Shown piece after piece: positions 1 through 8,262 of a stretch of DNA of 64,000 nucleotides. The stretch's first letter is position 1. Each line of letters opens with the position of its first letter. Origin of the DNA: Oscillospiraceae bacterium (GTDB lineage: Bacteria; Bacillota; Clostridia; Oscillospirales; Acutalibacteraceae); the NCBI GenBank assembly GCA_015066385.1, contig SVOJ01000003.1, positions 1-64,000 on the forward strand, written 5' to 3'. The notes below the pieces were generated by a model. That model saw nothing but the letters and a program-made list of their open reading frames with translations. It ran no database searches and had not been told where the DNA came from. The translations under genes and the position numbers were made by a program.

Positions 1-79
1 GGAAGTTCAAAAACGAGGATTTTCATGATTTTTACGTCTTTTTATTCAATTTATTCCAAATATTTAACAATACAGACAG

Positions 80-116
80 AAAACCGTGTCTCGCTTGATT
101 GCGAAACACGGTTTTT
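80..116 (-). terminator. Stem-loop downstream of the M28 peptidase
   Basis: A 10-bp outer stem (80-89 with 106-115) and a 3-bp inner CGC/GCG stem enclose a 6-base loop. Read on the minus strand it ends in TTTTCTGTCTGT, a modest T-tract suited to ending the peptidase transcript. Read on the plus strand it also ends in T's, so it may work both ways. Confidence 0.6.
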
Positions 117-126
117 CGACAGTCTG

Positions 127-159
127 ACTCCTTGTTCGCAAGAACAAGGAGTTTTTTTT
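127..159 (+). terminator. Rho-independent terminator, plus strand
   Basis: A perfect 11-bp stem (127-137 with 142-152) with a GCAA tetraloop is followed by seven T's (153-159) on the plus strand. It would stop transcription entering from a gene left of the window. The T-tract abuts the stop codon of the convergent peptidase gene. Confidence 0.75.
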
Positions 160-1400
160 CAGATGCCGTTTTCGTCGAAATCGAAGATTGTCTGCAGGGC
201 AATTTCTAAAGTTTTTTCAATGGTTTCGGGAATAAGGATTTCGGCTGTATCAAGTCTGGTGTGATAATATCTTGCAGGAGCGGGATCCATTGCAACAAAA
301 CTTGCGGCGGCAATACCTGCCTGTGAAGCGGCGGCGGCATCGGTTGAGCCGAGCGGAATGGCGCCGACCGGAACATCTTTGCCGCATTTTCTCGCGGCTT
401 CTTTAAGCAGGGCGCAAACGCGCTTGTCATTAGCAACCGTGCCGGTCATATCCTTTTCATAGATCATCATGTATTCTTCATCGCGGATGGTATCAAAACC
501 GATAAAAATAGTTTCCACACCGTCATTTTTAAGCTCAGGATGGGCTTCAAAATAGGCTTTTGAACCGCGAAGACCCGCTTCTTCACTGCCTGCAAGCATG
601 CACACCACTTCCGTGTTTTCAAAGCGTATATCATTGTCGCTGAGATACTTCATAACAGCGGAAGAAACATAGCAACCCGAAAGGTCATCGTTTGCACCGT
701 CAACATATTTCTTGCTGTTTGTGAACTTATAAAGTGCACCGTAAGCAGGCAGGAATGCTGCCTGACCGAGCGCCATCTTCTTTGCTGTGCAGCCATTTTT
801 GTTTTTCAGAATCGTTGCGGTGGTTGCGGCGGTGTATGCAAGACCTGCGATGGCATAACCTGCAACCATGATAACACCGTGCGAACCGAGTTTGTAGGTA
901 TAAGTCCATTCGGGGGCGGAGTCGGTGTGACCTGAAATTATAATTCTGCGTTTGGTTTCCCCTTTTGCTTTTCTTACGGCAATGACATTGCCTGATTCAT
1001 ATTCCTTGAAGAACGGATCCAGCATCTTCTTATAGAGCACAAATTCGCCTGTGATGCCGGCAAGTGCACCGCCGATGAGTGCAAGTGAACCGATAGCGGT
1101 TTTCGGCTTTTTTTTGAATGCCGCAATCGTATTGAGTGCACTTGCGCCGAGCAGGGCAGAACCTGCAATCGGAACAAAGGACATGAAAGCATCGCGGTTG
1201 ACTTTGAATGTTTCTCTTGCGACAGTATCAGAATAAGCGCTGAGTTCTTCAAGCATTTCATACTGTGCCATAGTTTCGCTGTCATCACCTGCGGCACGCG
1301 GGCCGTATTTCTGACAAATATTGGTTATGCCTTTGATCGCAAAATCCGTGCAGTCGGAAATTTGTGTTTTTACATCTTTGATTTTTTCAGAAAATAACAT
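159..1400 (-). CDS. Membrane-associated M28-family zinc aminopeptidase
   Basis: This 413-residue protein matches peptidase family M28. The expected two-zinc ligand series is visible in order: His in ISGHTDSAPEW, the bridging Asp in DGANDDLSG, the Glu pair in AGSEEAGLRGS, Asp in GFDTI and a late His in YYHTRLDT. Hydrophobic stretches lie before the first metal motif (around SALLGASALNTIAAF and SLALIGGALAGITGEF) and again between the first two motifs, so the protein is probably held at the membrane by segments inserted in the peptidase fold. There is no cleavable signal peptide. I chose the ATG at 1400 because GGAGGAAG lies just upstream; the frame stays open to 1649 but that extension has no ribosome site. 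The gene is monocistronic, divergent from the desaturase gene, with its own promoter. The substrate is unknown. Confidence 0.85.
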   Translation of the reverse strand: MLFSEKIKDVKTQISDCTDFAIKGITNICQKYGPRAAGDDSETMAQYEMLEELSAYSDTVARETFKVNRDAFMSFVPIAGSALLGASALNTIAAFKKKPKTAIGSLALIGGALAGITGEFVLYKKMLDPFFKEYESGNVIAVRKAKGETKRRIIISGHTDSAPEWTYTYKLGSHGVIMVAGYAIAGLAYTAATTATILKNKNGCTAKKMALGQAAFLPAYGALYKFTNSKKYVDGANDDLSGCYVSSAVMKYLSDNDIRFENTEVVCMLAGSEEAGLRGSKAYFEAHPELKNDGVETIFIGFDTIRDEEYMMIYEKDMTGTVANDKRVCALLKEAARKCGKDVPVGAIPLGSTDAAAASQAGIAAASFVAMDPAPARYYHTRLDTAEILIPETIEKTLEIALQTIFDFDENGI

Positions 1401-1430
1401 ATAAATCACTTCCTCCAATGTAATACATCT

Positions 1431-1459
1431 ATTATATAAGCAGGGAACCGAATAATCAA
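1431..1459 (-). promoter_or_regulatory. SigA promoter of the M28 peptidase
   Basis: On the minus strand TTGATT (1459-1454) and TATAAT (1436-1431) are separated by exactly 17 bases, about 30 bases before the start codon. Confidence 0.7.
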
Positions 1460-1500
1460 GAAAAATTTTTTCAGTCTTATAATAAAAAACAAAACAAGGC

Positions 1501-1529
1501 TTGTAAATAAAAAAAGACTGTGTTAAAAT
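1501..1529 (+). promoter_or_regulatory. SigA promoter of the desaturase/reductase pair
   Basis: TTGTAA (1501-1506), a 17-base spacer and TAAAAT (1524-1529) with an extended TGT just upstream. It diverges from the peptidase promoter, with about 40 bases between the two -35 boxes. Confidence 0.7.
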
Positions 1530-1560
1530 ATAAACAATATTGTAAAGGAGAAGTCTATCT

Positions 1561-3120
1561 ATGAGCAAACAATATGATGTCATTGTAATAGGCGCAGGTA
1601 ACGGCGGTCTTGCTGCAGCTGCTACTTGTGCAAGAGCGGGGCTTTCCACGCTTTTGCTGGAACGTCACAACATTCCCGGCGGCTCTGCATCTTCCTTTGT
1701 GCGCGGTCGATTCGAGTTTGAACCCTCTTTGCATGAACTGGCAGGTGTCGGTGCGCCCGACAAATCCGGTCAGATTGAAGACATGTTCATTCGCATGGAA
1801 GGAAATGTCGATTGGTGTCAGCATGATTCCACATTCAGACTTGTCATCCCTGCAAAAGAAGGTGATACGGATACTTTTATCAATGAAAACGGGGTTGAAG
1901 TTGTTGTTGATGCGCGTATGCCGGTCGGTTTTGAACCTTTTGCCCGTAAACTCGATGAACTTGTACCCGGTTCATATGAAAGTTGTATGGAAGCGTTCAG
2001 ATTGTCGGACCGCATGTTCAAGGCTTTTGATTGCATGGATGATCTTTCAAAATTACCCGGCTCATTGAAAGATGTTCCCAATCTGATGCGCATGATTTCG
2101 CATACCATGAAAGAAGCATTGGATGCATTGGGAATGCCCAAGAAAGCACAGGATATTTTTAATACCTATTGGTGCTATCTTGGTTCACCTGCATCACAGC
2201 TTGACTTTTTGTATTACCTGGCCATGCTTCACAGCTATGTCAAGAACGGTACGGGTATTCCGAAACTGAGAAGCCACGAAATGAGTCTTGGGCTCGATGA
2301 TGTCATCCGCAGAAATGGCGGTGAAATCTGGTATAATTCGGAAGTCACAAAAGTAATCGTCAAGGACGGAAAGCCTGCAGGCGTTGTCATCAACGGAAAT
2401 AAGGAAGTGACAGGTAAATACTTCATTTGCAATTCTTATCCTTATGCTGTTTTCAAAGATCTGTTCGATGCGAAAGACATTCCCGAACAACAGTTGAAAA
2501 TGCTCAATGCCCGCAAAACCGCTTGTTCACTCACAACCGTTTATCTCGGTATGAACAAAACAAAGGAAGAACTCGGCATCAAGGACTATTCCGTGTTTAT
2601 TGCTCCCGATTCGGATTCCGACAAACAGTATGAAGTTGCACAGAATTTCTTCAGCGGATACTGCATTATCAACTGTCTGAATGAAATTATCCCCGATTGC
2701 ACCCCTGAAGGCACCAGTCAGTTGTTCCTGACCACCATGACTTTCGGTGATGTCATGAAAGATGTAAAACCCGAAGACTATAAAAAGTTCAAGACCAAGG
2801 TTGCCAGGGATATGATTGAAACTTGTGAAAAGGCACTCAATATTTCCATTATGCCTTATATTGAGGAAATTGAAATTGCACTTCCGCCCACATTCGCAAG
2901 ATATCTCAATACTCCTTTCGGAACACCTTACGGTTATATGCTTGAAAAATGGGACAGCATGATTCCGCGTACCGTGCAGTATCTCAAAGATCAGCCGTTT
3001 GACAATTTCTTCTTCTGCGGTGCTTCGCAGGAACGTGGCGACGGTTACGGCTGTGCATATTACACGGGTGAAAAAGCAGGCGGACTTGTTGTGAATGCAA
3101 TGAAAAAGGAGGGCAAATAA
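1561..3120 (+). CDS. Phytoene-desaturase-like FAD-dependent oxidoreductase
   Basis: This 519-residue protein belongs to the CrtI/phytoene dehydrogenase-like amine-oxidase superfamily. It opens with a dinucleotide-binding motif (IVIGAGNGGLAAAATCARAG), followed by the Glu that binds the FAD ribose (LLLERHNIPGGS) and an aromatic-rich substrate region. The C-terminal flavin motif reads FFCGASQERGDGYGC and is followed by EKAGGLVV. Length is normal for the family. AAAGGAG lies 8 bases before the ATG. The reductase gene begins one base after the stop codon, so the two are almost certainly co-transcribed and probably work together, the reductase supplying electrons from NAD(P)H. No carotenoid pathway gene is nearby, so the substrate is open; saturation or desaturation of a lipid, isoprenoid or other conjugated compound is possible. 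Confidence 0.8.
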   Translation: MSKQYDVIVIGAGNGGLAAAATCARAGLSTLLLERHNIPGGSASSFVRGRFEFEPSLHELAGVGAPDKSGQIEDMFIRMEGNVDWCQHDSTFRLVIPAKEGDTDTFINENGVEVVVDARMPVGFEPFARKLDELVPGSYESCMEAFRLSDRMFKAFDCMDDLSKLPGSLKDVPNLMRMISHTMKEALDALGMPKKAQDIFNTYWCYLGSPASQLDFLYYLAMLHSYVKNGTGIPKLRSHEMSLGLDDVIRRNGGEIWYNSEVTKVIVKDGKPAGVVINGNKEVTGKYFICNSYPYAVFKDLFDAKDIPEQQLKMLNARKTACSLTTVYLGMNKTKEELGIKDYSVFIAPDSDSDKQYEVAQNFFSGYCIINCLNEIIPDCTPEGTSQLFLTTMTFGDVMKDVKPEDYKKFKTKVARDMIETCEKALNISIMPYIEEIEIALPPTFARYLNTPFGTPYGYMLEKWDSMIPRTVQYLKDQPFDNFFFCGASQERGDGYGCAYYTGEKAGGLVVNAMKKEGK

Positions 3121-3121
3121 G

Positions 3122-4327
3122 ATGGCTGATTTAAAAGCATTAAAAGCAAGAAAATTTTTGTCCATGCTTTCCGACCGACAGGAAAGATTTGAAGATGCCA
3201 AAGCGGAATTTCCTGCATTTTCAGACAACGCTTCTGTGATTGCAAAAGCACTGCATCCCAAAAGACAGTATTTGAAAGTAGCCGAAGTCATTGCAAGAGG
3301 CGAAGATTGCAAGAGTTTTGTGCTTGTTCCCGATGCAGACCGCGGAACCGAAAAACTTGCTTATTTCGGGGCAGGCAAATATCTGACCGTGTTTGAAACC
3401 ATTGAAAATATGCCTGTCACAAGAGCCTATTCTATTTCTTCTTCTCCCAAAGATGCTTTGAACGGTAAATATGTTCTTACCATCAAACTGGTTGAAGGCG
3501 GCCTTGTTTCTCGTTATATTCTCGATACATGGACGGTCGGCACCGAAGTCGAAGTTTCCGCACCTTCCGGTAATTTTGAATATCAACCGCTTCGTGATGC
3601 ACAGAAGGTCATCTGTCTTGCAGGCGGCAGCGGTATCACCCCGTTTTTGTCCATGGCAAATGCCATTGCCGACGGTGATGAAGATTTTGAAATGACGCTT
3701 CTGTACGGCAGCAGAAACAAAGATGTTATTCTGTTTAAAGATGAACTCGATGCTGTTGCCGCAAAATGTAGTAAAGTCAAGGTTGTTCATGTTCTGAGTG
3801 ACAATGGTGCGGCCGATGCTTTGGACGGTGCAGAAAGCGGATTTATTACGGCCGAACTCATCAAAAAATATGCACCTGCTGACGAAGCCTATTCCGTATT
3901 CCTTTGCGGACCGCAGCAGATGTATGAATTTGTTGACAAGGAACTTGAAAAACTGAATCTGCCCAAAAAGTTCATCCGTCACGAGATGTTCGGTGAATTC
4001 CATAATCCCACCACACAGGCGGATTATCCTGCAGGTGTTCCCGAAACGGTCAATATCACCGTTACCATTCAGGATTTCACCACCACCGTCAGCGGCTCAA
4101 GCAATGACTCCATTATGCAGATTCTTGAAAAGAACGGTATTTCCGTGCCTGCCCGTTGCAGAAGCGGCGAGTGCGGATTCTGTCATTCCCACCTGATTTC
4201 GGGACAGATTTATGTTCCGAAACATCTTGATTACAGACGTCTGGCAGACTATAAATTCGGTTGTATTCATCCTTGTTGCACATTCCCGCTGTCTGACATA
4301 GTAATCAATGTTCCCGTTGCAAAATAA
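3122..4327 (+). CDS. FAD/NAD(P)-binding reductase with C-terminal [2Fe-2S] ferredoxin domain
   Basis: This 401-residue electron-transfer protein has a ferredoxin-NADP-reductase core with the FAD motif RAYSISSSP near residue 100 and the NAD(P)-binding motif GGSGITPF near residue 165, plus a C-terminal plant-type ferredoxin domain. The cluster ligands are visible as C-x4-C-x2-C in CRSGECGFC and a later Cys in FGCIHPCC. This arrangement is typical of NADH-dependent reductases that feed a partner oxygenase or reductase (Hcr-like). The gene starts one base after the desaturase stop, and its ribosome site (AAGGAGGG) lies inside the end of that gene, indicating translational coupling. The first 50 residues before the FAD domain match nothing I know. 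Confidence 0.85.
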   Translation: MADLKALKARKFLSMLSDRQERFEDAKAEFPAFSDNASVIAKALHPKRQYLKVAEVIARGEDCKSFVLVPDADRGTEKLAYFGAGKYLTVFETIENMPVTRAYSISSSPKDALNGKYVLTIKLVEGGLVSRYILDTWTVGTEVEVSAPSGNFEYQPLRDAQKVICLAGGSGITPFLSMANAIADGDEDFEMTLLYGSRNKDVILFKDELDAVAAKCSKVKVVHVLSDNGAADALDGAESGFITAELIKKYAPADEAYSVFLCGPQQMYEFVDKELEKLNLPKKFIRHEMFGEFHNPTTQADYPAGVPETVNITVTIQDFTTTVSGSSNDSIMQILEKNGISVPARCRSGECGFCHSHLISGQIYVPKHLDYRRLADYKFGCIHPCCTFPLSDIVINVPVAK

Positions 4328-4335
4328 GTTAAACG

Positions 4336-4371
4336 AAAAGCCTGTTGCTCGGAAAAGCAGCAGGCTTTCAC
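4336..4371. terminator. Bidirectional terminator between reductase and murQ
   Basis: A 13-bp stem (4337-4349 with 4356-4368) with T-rich flanks on both sides lies between two convergent genes. The minus-strand side ends TTTTCGTTT. Confidence 0.7.
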
Positions 4372-4376
4372 ATTTG

Positions 4377-5174
4377 TTATTTTATTGCCTCGCGAATGAC
4401 CCAATCGTTCTTTTCAAGACGGTCGACGGCTTCTTTCTGTGTACAGTGCAGGATTTCCGTAACAATGCCGATCATTCGGTTTTTCAGTTTCTTGTTGGTC
4501 GGTTTTAAATTGATCATCAGGTTTTCATATACATGACCGCATTTTACCATAGCGGTGGTTGATATCATATTCAGAATGATTTTTTGTGCCGTTCCTGCTT
4601 TCATGCGGGTAGAGCCTGTAATCACTTCGGGGCCTGTATCCGCACATATGCCGATGTCAGCAATTTTTTGCATTTTTGTGTCCGGATTGTTGGTGACAGA
4701 TACCGTTACCGCATCAATGCTTTTTGCGTATTCAATCGCTCCGATCACATAAGCCGCCGAACCTGATGCAGAAATGCCGATGACAATATCCTTTTCGCAG
4801 ACATTGTGTTCTTGCAAATCGGCAATCGCAAGCTCAGCTTGGTCTTCTTTGTTTTCGCTCGCTTTGAACATACTGTCATGTCCGCCTGCAATAATGCCGT
4901 TGAACAGATCATACGGCACCCCGAATGTGGGTGGGCATTCTGCAGCATCGCAGACCGCCAATCTGCCTGAAGTGCCGGCCCCAATATAAAACACTCTGCC
5001 GCCGTTCTGAATGGCTGTTGTTACGGCGTCACATGCTTTTGCAATAGCGGGCAAGGCTTTGTCAACAGCCGCAGTGACGGTGCTGTTTTCTTCATTGATA
5101 ATTTTAACAATCTCCGTCGTGGGCATTGATTCAAGCTTTGTTGTATTCTGATTTCTTTTTTCGGTATTCAGCAT
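4377..5174 (-). CDS. murQ: N-acetylmuramic acid 6-phosphate etherase
   Basis: MurQ removes the lactyl ether from MurNAc-6-phosphate to give GlcNAc-6-phosphate and D-lactate in the cytoplasm. The 265-residue protein has the family N-terminus (TEKRNQNTTKLESMPTTE), the SIS-domain sugar-phosphate motif GAGTSGRLAVCDAAECPPTF and the later ISASGSAAYV and TGSTRMKAGTAQK segments. It is a little shorter than the usual 300 residues, lacking the C-terminal helical extension. It lies three bases after the kinase gene with GGAGAA before its ATG. Together with that kinase it forms a salvage pathway for cell-wall MurNAc. Confidence 0.92.
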   Translation of the reverse strand: MLNTEKRNQNTTKLESMPTTEIVKIINEENSTVTAAVDKALPAIAKACDAVTTAIQNGGRVFYIGAGTSGRLAVCDAAECPPTFGVPYDLFNGIIAGGHDSMFKASENKEDQAELAIADLQEHNVCEKDIVIGISASGSAAYVIGAIEYAKSIDAVTVSVTNNPDTKMQKIADIGICADTGPEVITGSTRMKAGTAQKIILNMISTTAMVKCGHVYENLMINLKPTNKKLKNRMIGIVTEILHCTQKEAVDRLEKNDWVIREAIK

Positions 5175-5177
5175 ATT

Positions 5178-6068
5178 TTATTCTCCGTTCGCGAAAATGG
5201 AATGTGCTTTTTTCAATGCACCGTTCACAGGGCGATTATTTGAAAAAAGCAGTTCACAGCAGGGAAGATGCTGTTTAAAAAACGGCACTAAAATGTCTTT
5301 TTCATTTGTCAAGCCGCCGCAGATGAAAACAGGTAAATCTTCTGTTTGTGCAATCTTTTGTGCGGTTTTAATAAGACTTGCAACCTCTTGCACGTTTCTG
5401 TTAAGAATGGTTTTTGCGTAATCATCTTTTTGCTTGTAAGCTTCAAATACAATCGGAGTGAAAGATGCGACTTCAGATTTTCCACCTGCATAGATTTCAG
5501 GGATTGCCTCGGGGATGGTTTTGTTTAACTTTTCTTCAATCAGGCTTTTCATTAACATACTGCCGCCTCGACCGTCATAGCAACCCAATGCGCAATATAA
5601 AGCATCTGCACCGATGTGATAACCGCTTCCCGCTTTGTCGAGCAAATACCCCCAACCGCCGATGCGGTGCAGGGTGCTGTTTATCTGACAGAAAACGACG
5701 ATTCCCGTTCCCATGATCACAACAATACCGTCATTTTTTCCGAGTGTCATGGCAATGCAGTTGTCAATATCACTGCCGTTGCAGAAACTGCCAAAGCCGA
5801 ATTGCGATAAAAAGGAATGAATGATTTCTTTATTGTCGCCCGTAATGCCGCCTGCAATGCCTGCAAAACAAGAAATTTCATCAGGGGAAATTCCGTCACA
5901 ACAGTATTCAATACCTTCTTGCAGAACATTCTGCATTTGCTCCATGCCGACATCAACGGGATTTGCACCGCCGAGTGTTAAGTTTTTCATAATGTTCAGA
6001 TTGTGGTCAGCCAGTGCAAAATCTGTTTTTGTGCCGCCCGCATCGATCCCCAAAAGAAATTTTGGCAT
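5178..6068 (-). CDS. murK: BadF/BadG-type N-acetylmuramate/N-acetylglucosamine kinase
   Basis: This 296-residue sugar kinase has the ASKHA nucleotide-binding fold: phosphate-1 motif LLGIDAGGTKTDFALAD at the N-terminus, a GGANPVDVG segment, VVIMGTGIVVF (phosphate 2) and the adenosine motif VFICGGLTNEKDIL. It resembles the clostridial MurK type, which phosphorylates MurNAc and GlcNAc at the 6-position. Direct linkage to murQ (3-base gap) supports MurNAc as the physiological substrate. A GlcNAc-only kinase is possible, but less likely with murQ attached. Ribosome site AAGGAGC precedes the ATG. Confidence 0.85.
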   Translation of the reverse strand: MPKFLLGIDAGGTKTDFALADHNLNIMKNLTLGGANPVDVGMEQMQNVLQEGIEYCCDGISPDEISCFAGIAGGITGDNKEIIHSFLSQFGFGSFCNGSDIDNCIAMTLGKNDGIVVIMGTGIVVFCQINSTLHRIGGWGYLLDKAGSGYHIGADALYCALGCYDGRGGSMLMKSLIEEKLNKTIPEAIPEIYAGGKSEVASFTPIVFEAYKQKDDYAKTILNRNVQEVASLIKTAQKIAQTEDLPVFICGGLTNEKDILVPFFKQHLPCCELLFSNNRPVNGALKKAHSIFANGE

Positions 6069-6099
6069 TTTGACAGCTCCTTGTCTTTGTTTTGATAAT

Positions 6100-6128
6100 A
6101 TTTTATATTACAGAAATATAAATTGCAA
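6100..6128 (-). promoter_or_regulatory. SigA promoter of murK-murQ
   Basis: On the minus strand TTGCAA (6128-6123), a 17-base spacer and TAAAAT (6105-6100), about 30 bases before the murK start. Confidence 0.6.
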
Positions 6129-6153
6129 TCTCAATATAAAAAATAAATTTAGG

Positions 6154-6182
6154 TTGATTATGACTTCATTTTCTGCTATTAT
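6154..6182 (+). promoter_or_regulatory. SigA promoter of the GH36 gene
   Basis: TTGATT (6154-6159), a 17-base spacer and TATTAT (6177-6182) preceded by an extended TGC. The start codon lies 30 bases downstream. Confidence 0.7.
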
Positions 6183-6211
6183 ATATTCATTACCTTGCAG
6201 GAGGAGATAAA

Positions 6212-7888
6212 ATGGATAAACTTTATACAATTCGTTACAAAAATGCGAATGAAGTCATCACCACCCATGAAACCGAAACCGATTTTTTCAAACTCGACAT
6301 TGTTGAAAAGGACAATCGCTATACCGTTACCCTGATTCCCAAAAGGACCTTTGAAATTGTCGATTTTATTGTGGATATGCCTTTTACATTCAAAAAGGGT
6401 GACAAGTTCTTCGGAAACGGTTATCAGTCCTGGACCAAAACAAAGGAATATACCGCAGATGAAATCATGCCCGGCATTATTCATCTGGCCGATATCAGTG
6501 AATTCACCAAAGGCATTGCAAGAAAAACAAGCGATGCCTGGTTTGTTGATTATTCCGAACTGCCCGGTGAATTCCACAGCCATTGCTATACCTACATCCG
6601 CAACGGTGATAACGTAAAACTTTGGGGTTCTCTGACCGAAAAATTCGGTTATACGCTTTTTAAAGTCAAGATGAACGCCAACCGCTTCTTCTTTGTAAAA
6701 GACCTGGAAGGCAAGCTCATCCGTGAGCCGTGGCAGATTTTTGACATTGTTTCTTTTGAGGGCAGTTATGAAGAAGTCTTCGACAAGTATTTTGCAATGT
6801 GGAAAATGCCCGAAACCCGTTTCGGCATGATGAGTGGTTATACCTCCTGGTACAACTATTTCCAGAATATCACCGAAGATATTATCATCCGCGACCTTAA
6901 CGGTCTGGATCCCTATAAAGATCAGGTCAATATCTTCCAGATCGACGACGGTTATGAAACCTTTATCGGTGACTGGCTCGATCCCAATCCCAAGAAATTC
7001 CCCAAGGGTATGAAATACATTGCCGACGAAATTCACAAGAAGGGCTATAAAGCAGGTATCTGGCTTGCTCCTTTCAACTGCCAGAAGGTTTCCCGCATGG
7101 CAAAGGAACATCCCGATTGGCTCATTCAGGATGACAATGGCAAGCCGATGGTCGGTTGCATTGCCTGGGGCGGTGCATATACCTTTGATATCTACAATGA
7201 AGAGGTCCGTGCTTATCTGAAAGAAGTTTTCGATGTTGTCCTCAATGAATGGGGTTATGACATGGTCAAGCTCGACTTCCTTTACAGCCAGTGCATCAAG
7301 CCCCGTCACGGCAAGTGCCGCGGTGAAATTATGTGCGATGCCATGGCATTTCTGCGTGAGTTGGTAGGCGACAAACTCTTCCTTGGTTGCGGTGTACCCA
7401 TCGGTCCCGCTCTCGGTGTTGTGGATGCATGCCGCATCAGCTGTGACGTTGACCTGACTTATTTCGGCAAATTCTACAGCCGTATTCAGGTCAGCAACGA
7501 AATGCTCAATGCAAGAAGTGCCATCAACAACTCGCTGTTCCGTCGCCATCTGAGCAAGCGTGTATGGATGAACGACCCCGACGTTTTCTTCCTGCGTAAA
7601 AACAATCTGACCTTTACCGATGAACAGAAGTATCTGCTCGGCAAGATCAATAATCTCTGCGGTGATGTTCTGTTTGTTTCCGATAATGCAGGCGATTACG
7701 ATGCCAAAACGGGCGAACTGCTGAAGAAGTTCTTCGACAAGACAAACGAAAAGGTTATCGATGCCGAATATCTGCGTGACGAAGTTATCAAAGTCACAAC
7801 CGAAAAAGACGGTGTTGTTTCCTCTTTCACATTCGACCTTGCAAAGGGGGCCTTCATCACGGTGGAAGATTGGAAAAAATATTTCTGA
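6212..7888 (+). CDS. GH36-type alpha-galactosidase (cytoplasmic)
   Basis: This 558-residue glycoside hydrolase belongs to clan GH-D. The (beta/alpha)8 barrel shows FQIDDGYETFIGDW, KAGIWLAPF, the strand carrying the catalytic nucleophile Asp (MVKLDFLYS) and, after CGVPIGPALGVVDACRIS, the segment CDVD that should hold the general acid/base. An N-terminal beta-sandwich of about 200 residues precedes the barrel. The protein is shorter than the common 700-residue GH36 enzymes and has no signal peptide, so it probably acts on imported alpha-galactosides. AGGAGGAG lies before the ATG. It is a single-gene unit, divergent from murK. Related GH36 members act on other alpha-sugars, so the exact specificity is inferred. 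Confidence 0.85.
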   Translation: MDKLYTIRYKNANEVITTHETETDFFKLDIVEKDNRYTVTLIPKRTFEIVDFIVDMPFTFKKGDKFFGNGYQSWTKTKEYTADEIMPGIIHLADISEFTKGIARKTSDAWFVDYSELPGEFHSHCYTYIRNGDNVKLWGSLTEKFGYTLFKVKMNANRFFFVKDLEGKLIREPWQIFDIVSFEGSYEEVFDKYFAMWKMPETRFGMMSGYTSWYNYFQNITEDIIIRDLNGLDPYKDQVNIFQIDDGYETFIGDWLDPNPKKFPKGMKYIADEIHKKGYKAGIWLAPFNCQKVSRMAKEHPDWLIQDDNGKPMVGCIAWGGAYTFDIYNEEVRAYLKEVFDVVLNEWGYDMVKLDFLYSQCIKPRHGKCRGEIMCDAMAFLRELVGDKLFLGCGVPIGPALGVVDACRISCDVDLTYFGKFYSRIQVSNEMLNARSAINNSLFRRHLSKRVWMNDPDVFFLRKNNLTFTDEQKYLLGKINNLCGDVLFVSDNAGDYDAKTGELLKKFFDKTNEKVIDAEYLRDEVIKVTTEKDGVVSSFTFDLAKGAFITVEDWKKYF

Positions 7889-7900
7889 TATTAATAAAAG

Positions 7901-7937
7901 AACAGGCTTGCAGTCCGAAATGGATTGCAAGCCTGTT
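7901..7937. terminator. Stem-loop between GH36 and the small membrane gene
   Basis: A 12-bp stem (7901-7912 with 7926-7937) between convergent genes. The T-tract is better on the minus strand (CTTTTATTA), so it chiefly ends the membrane-protein transcript. Confidence 0.65.
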
Positions 7938-7944
7938 GTGGATG

Positions 7945-8220
7945 TTACTCTATAAGCAAAAAAGATGCTGCGTGATCAATAACAATTAGTAATAGAATAA
8001 TAGTAAGAATTACCTTCTGCCATGTTTTAATTTTTGATGGTATGATAAGACCAATGAAAATTGATGCAAGAAACGGAGGAAGAATTAACATTCCAGCAAC
8101 AAGGAAATTCGGATGTTGGATAATCGATACGGCAATCATAATCAGCAAATCAACTACCGGTATCAGCAAAGAAAAAACCAATGCGACGGTTTGCATTTTA
8201 GTGGCTTTCTGTTTAAACAT
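7945..8220 (-). CDS. Small integral membrane protein, short paralogue of its neighbour
   Basis: A 91-residue protein with three hydrophobic segments and almost no loop. I recognise no family. Its whole length aligns with the first 95 or so residues of the gene immediately upstream: both begin MFKQK-TK-Q--ALVFS and both carry a KTW--TI-IILLLIV segment before the third helix. It therefore looks like a partial duplicate lacking the C-terminal domain. AAGGAGGT lies upstream of the ATG. It sits 42 bases after the longer gene and shares its transcript. Confidence 0.7.
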   Translation of the reverse strand: MFKQKATKMQTVALVFSLLIPVVDLLIMIAVSIIQHPNFLVAGMLILPPFLASIFIGLIIPSKIKTWQKVILTIILLLIVIDHAASFLLIE

Positions 8221-8262
8221 TTCACTACCTCCTTATTAAAAGCCGGGTAAATGTTTTTAGTT

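Noticed and set aside
1-26. Possible minus-strand gene start reading MKILVFEL and running off the left edge
   Set aside because: Only eight codons are visible and no convincing ribosome site or promoter precedes it.
6179-7930. Long minus-strand open frame opposite the GH36 gene
   Set aside because: It is antisense to a clearly recognised enzyme, has no ribosome site and resembles no protein; it results from codon bias.
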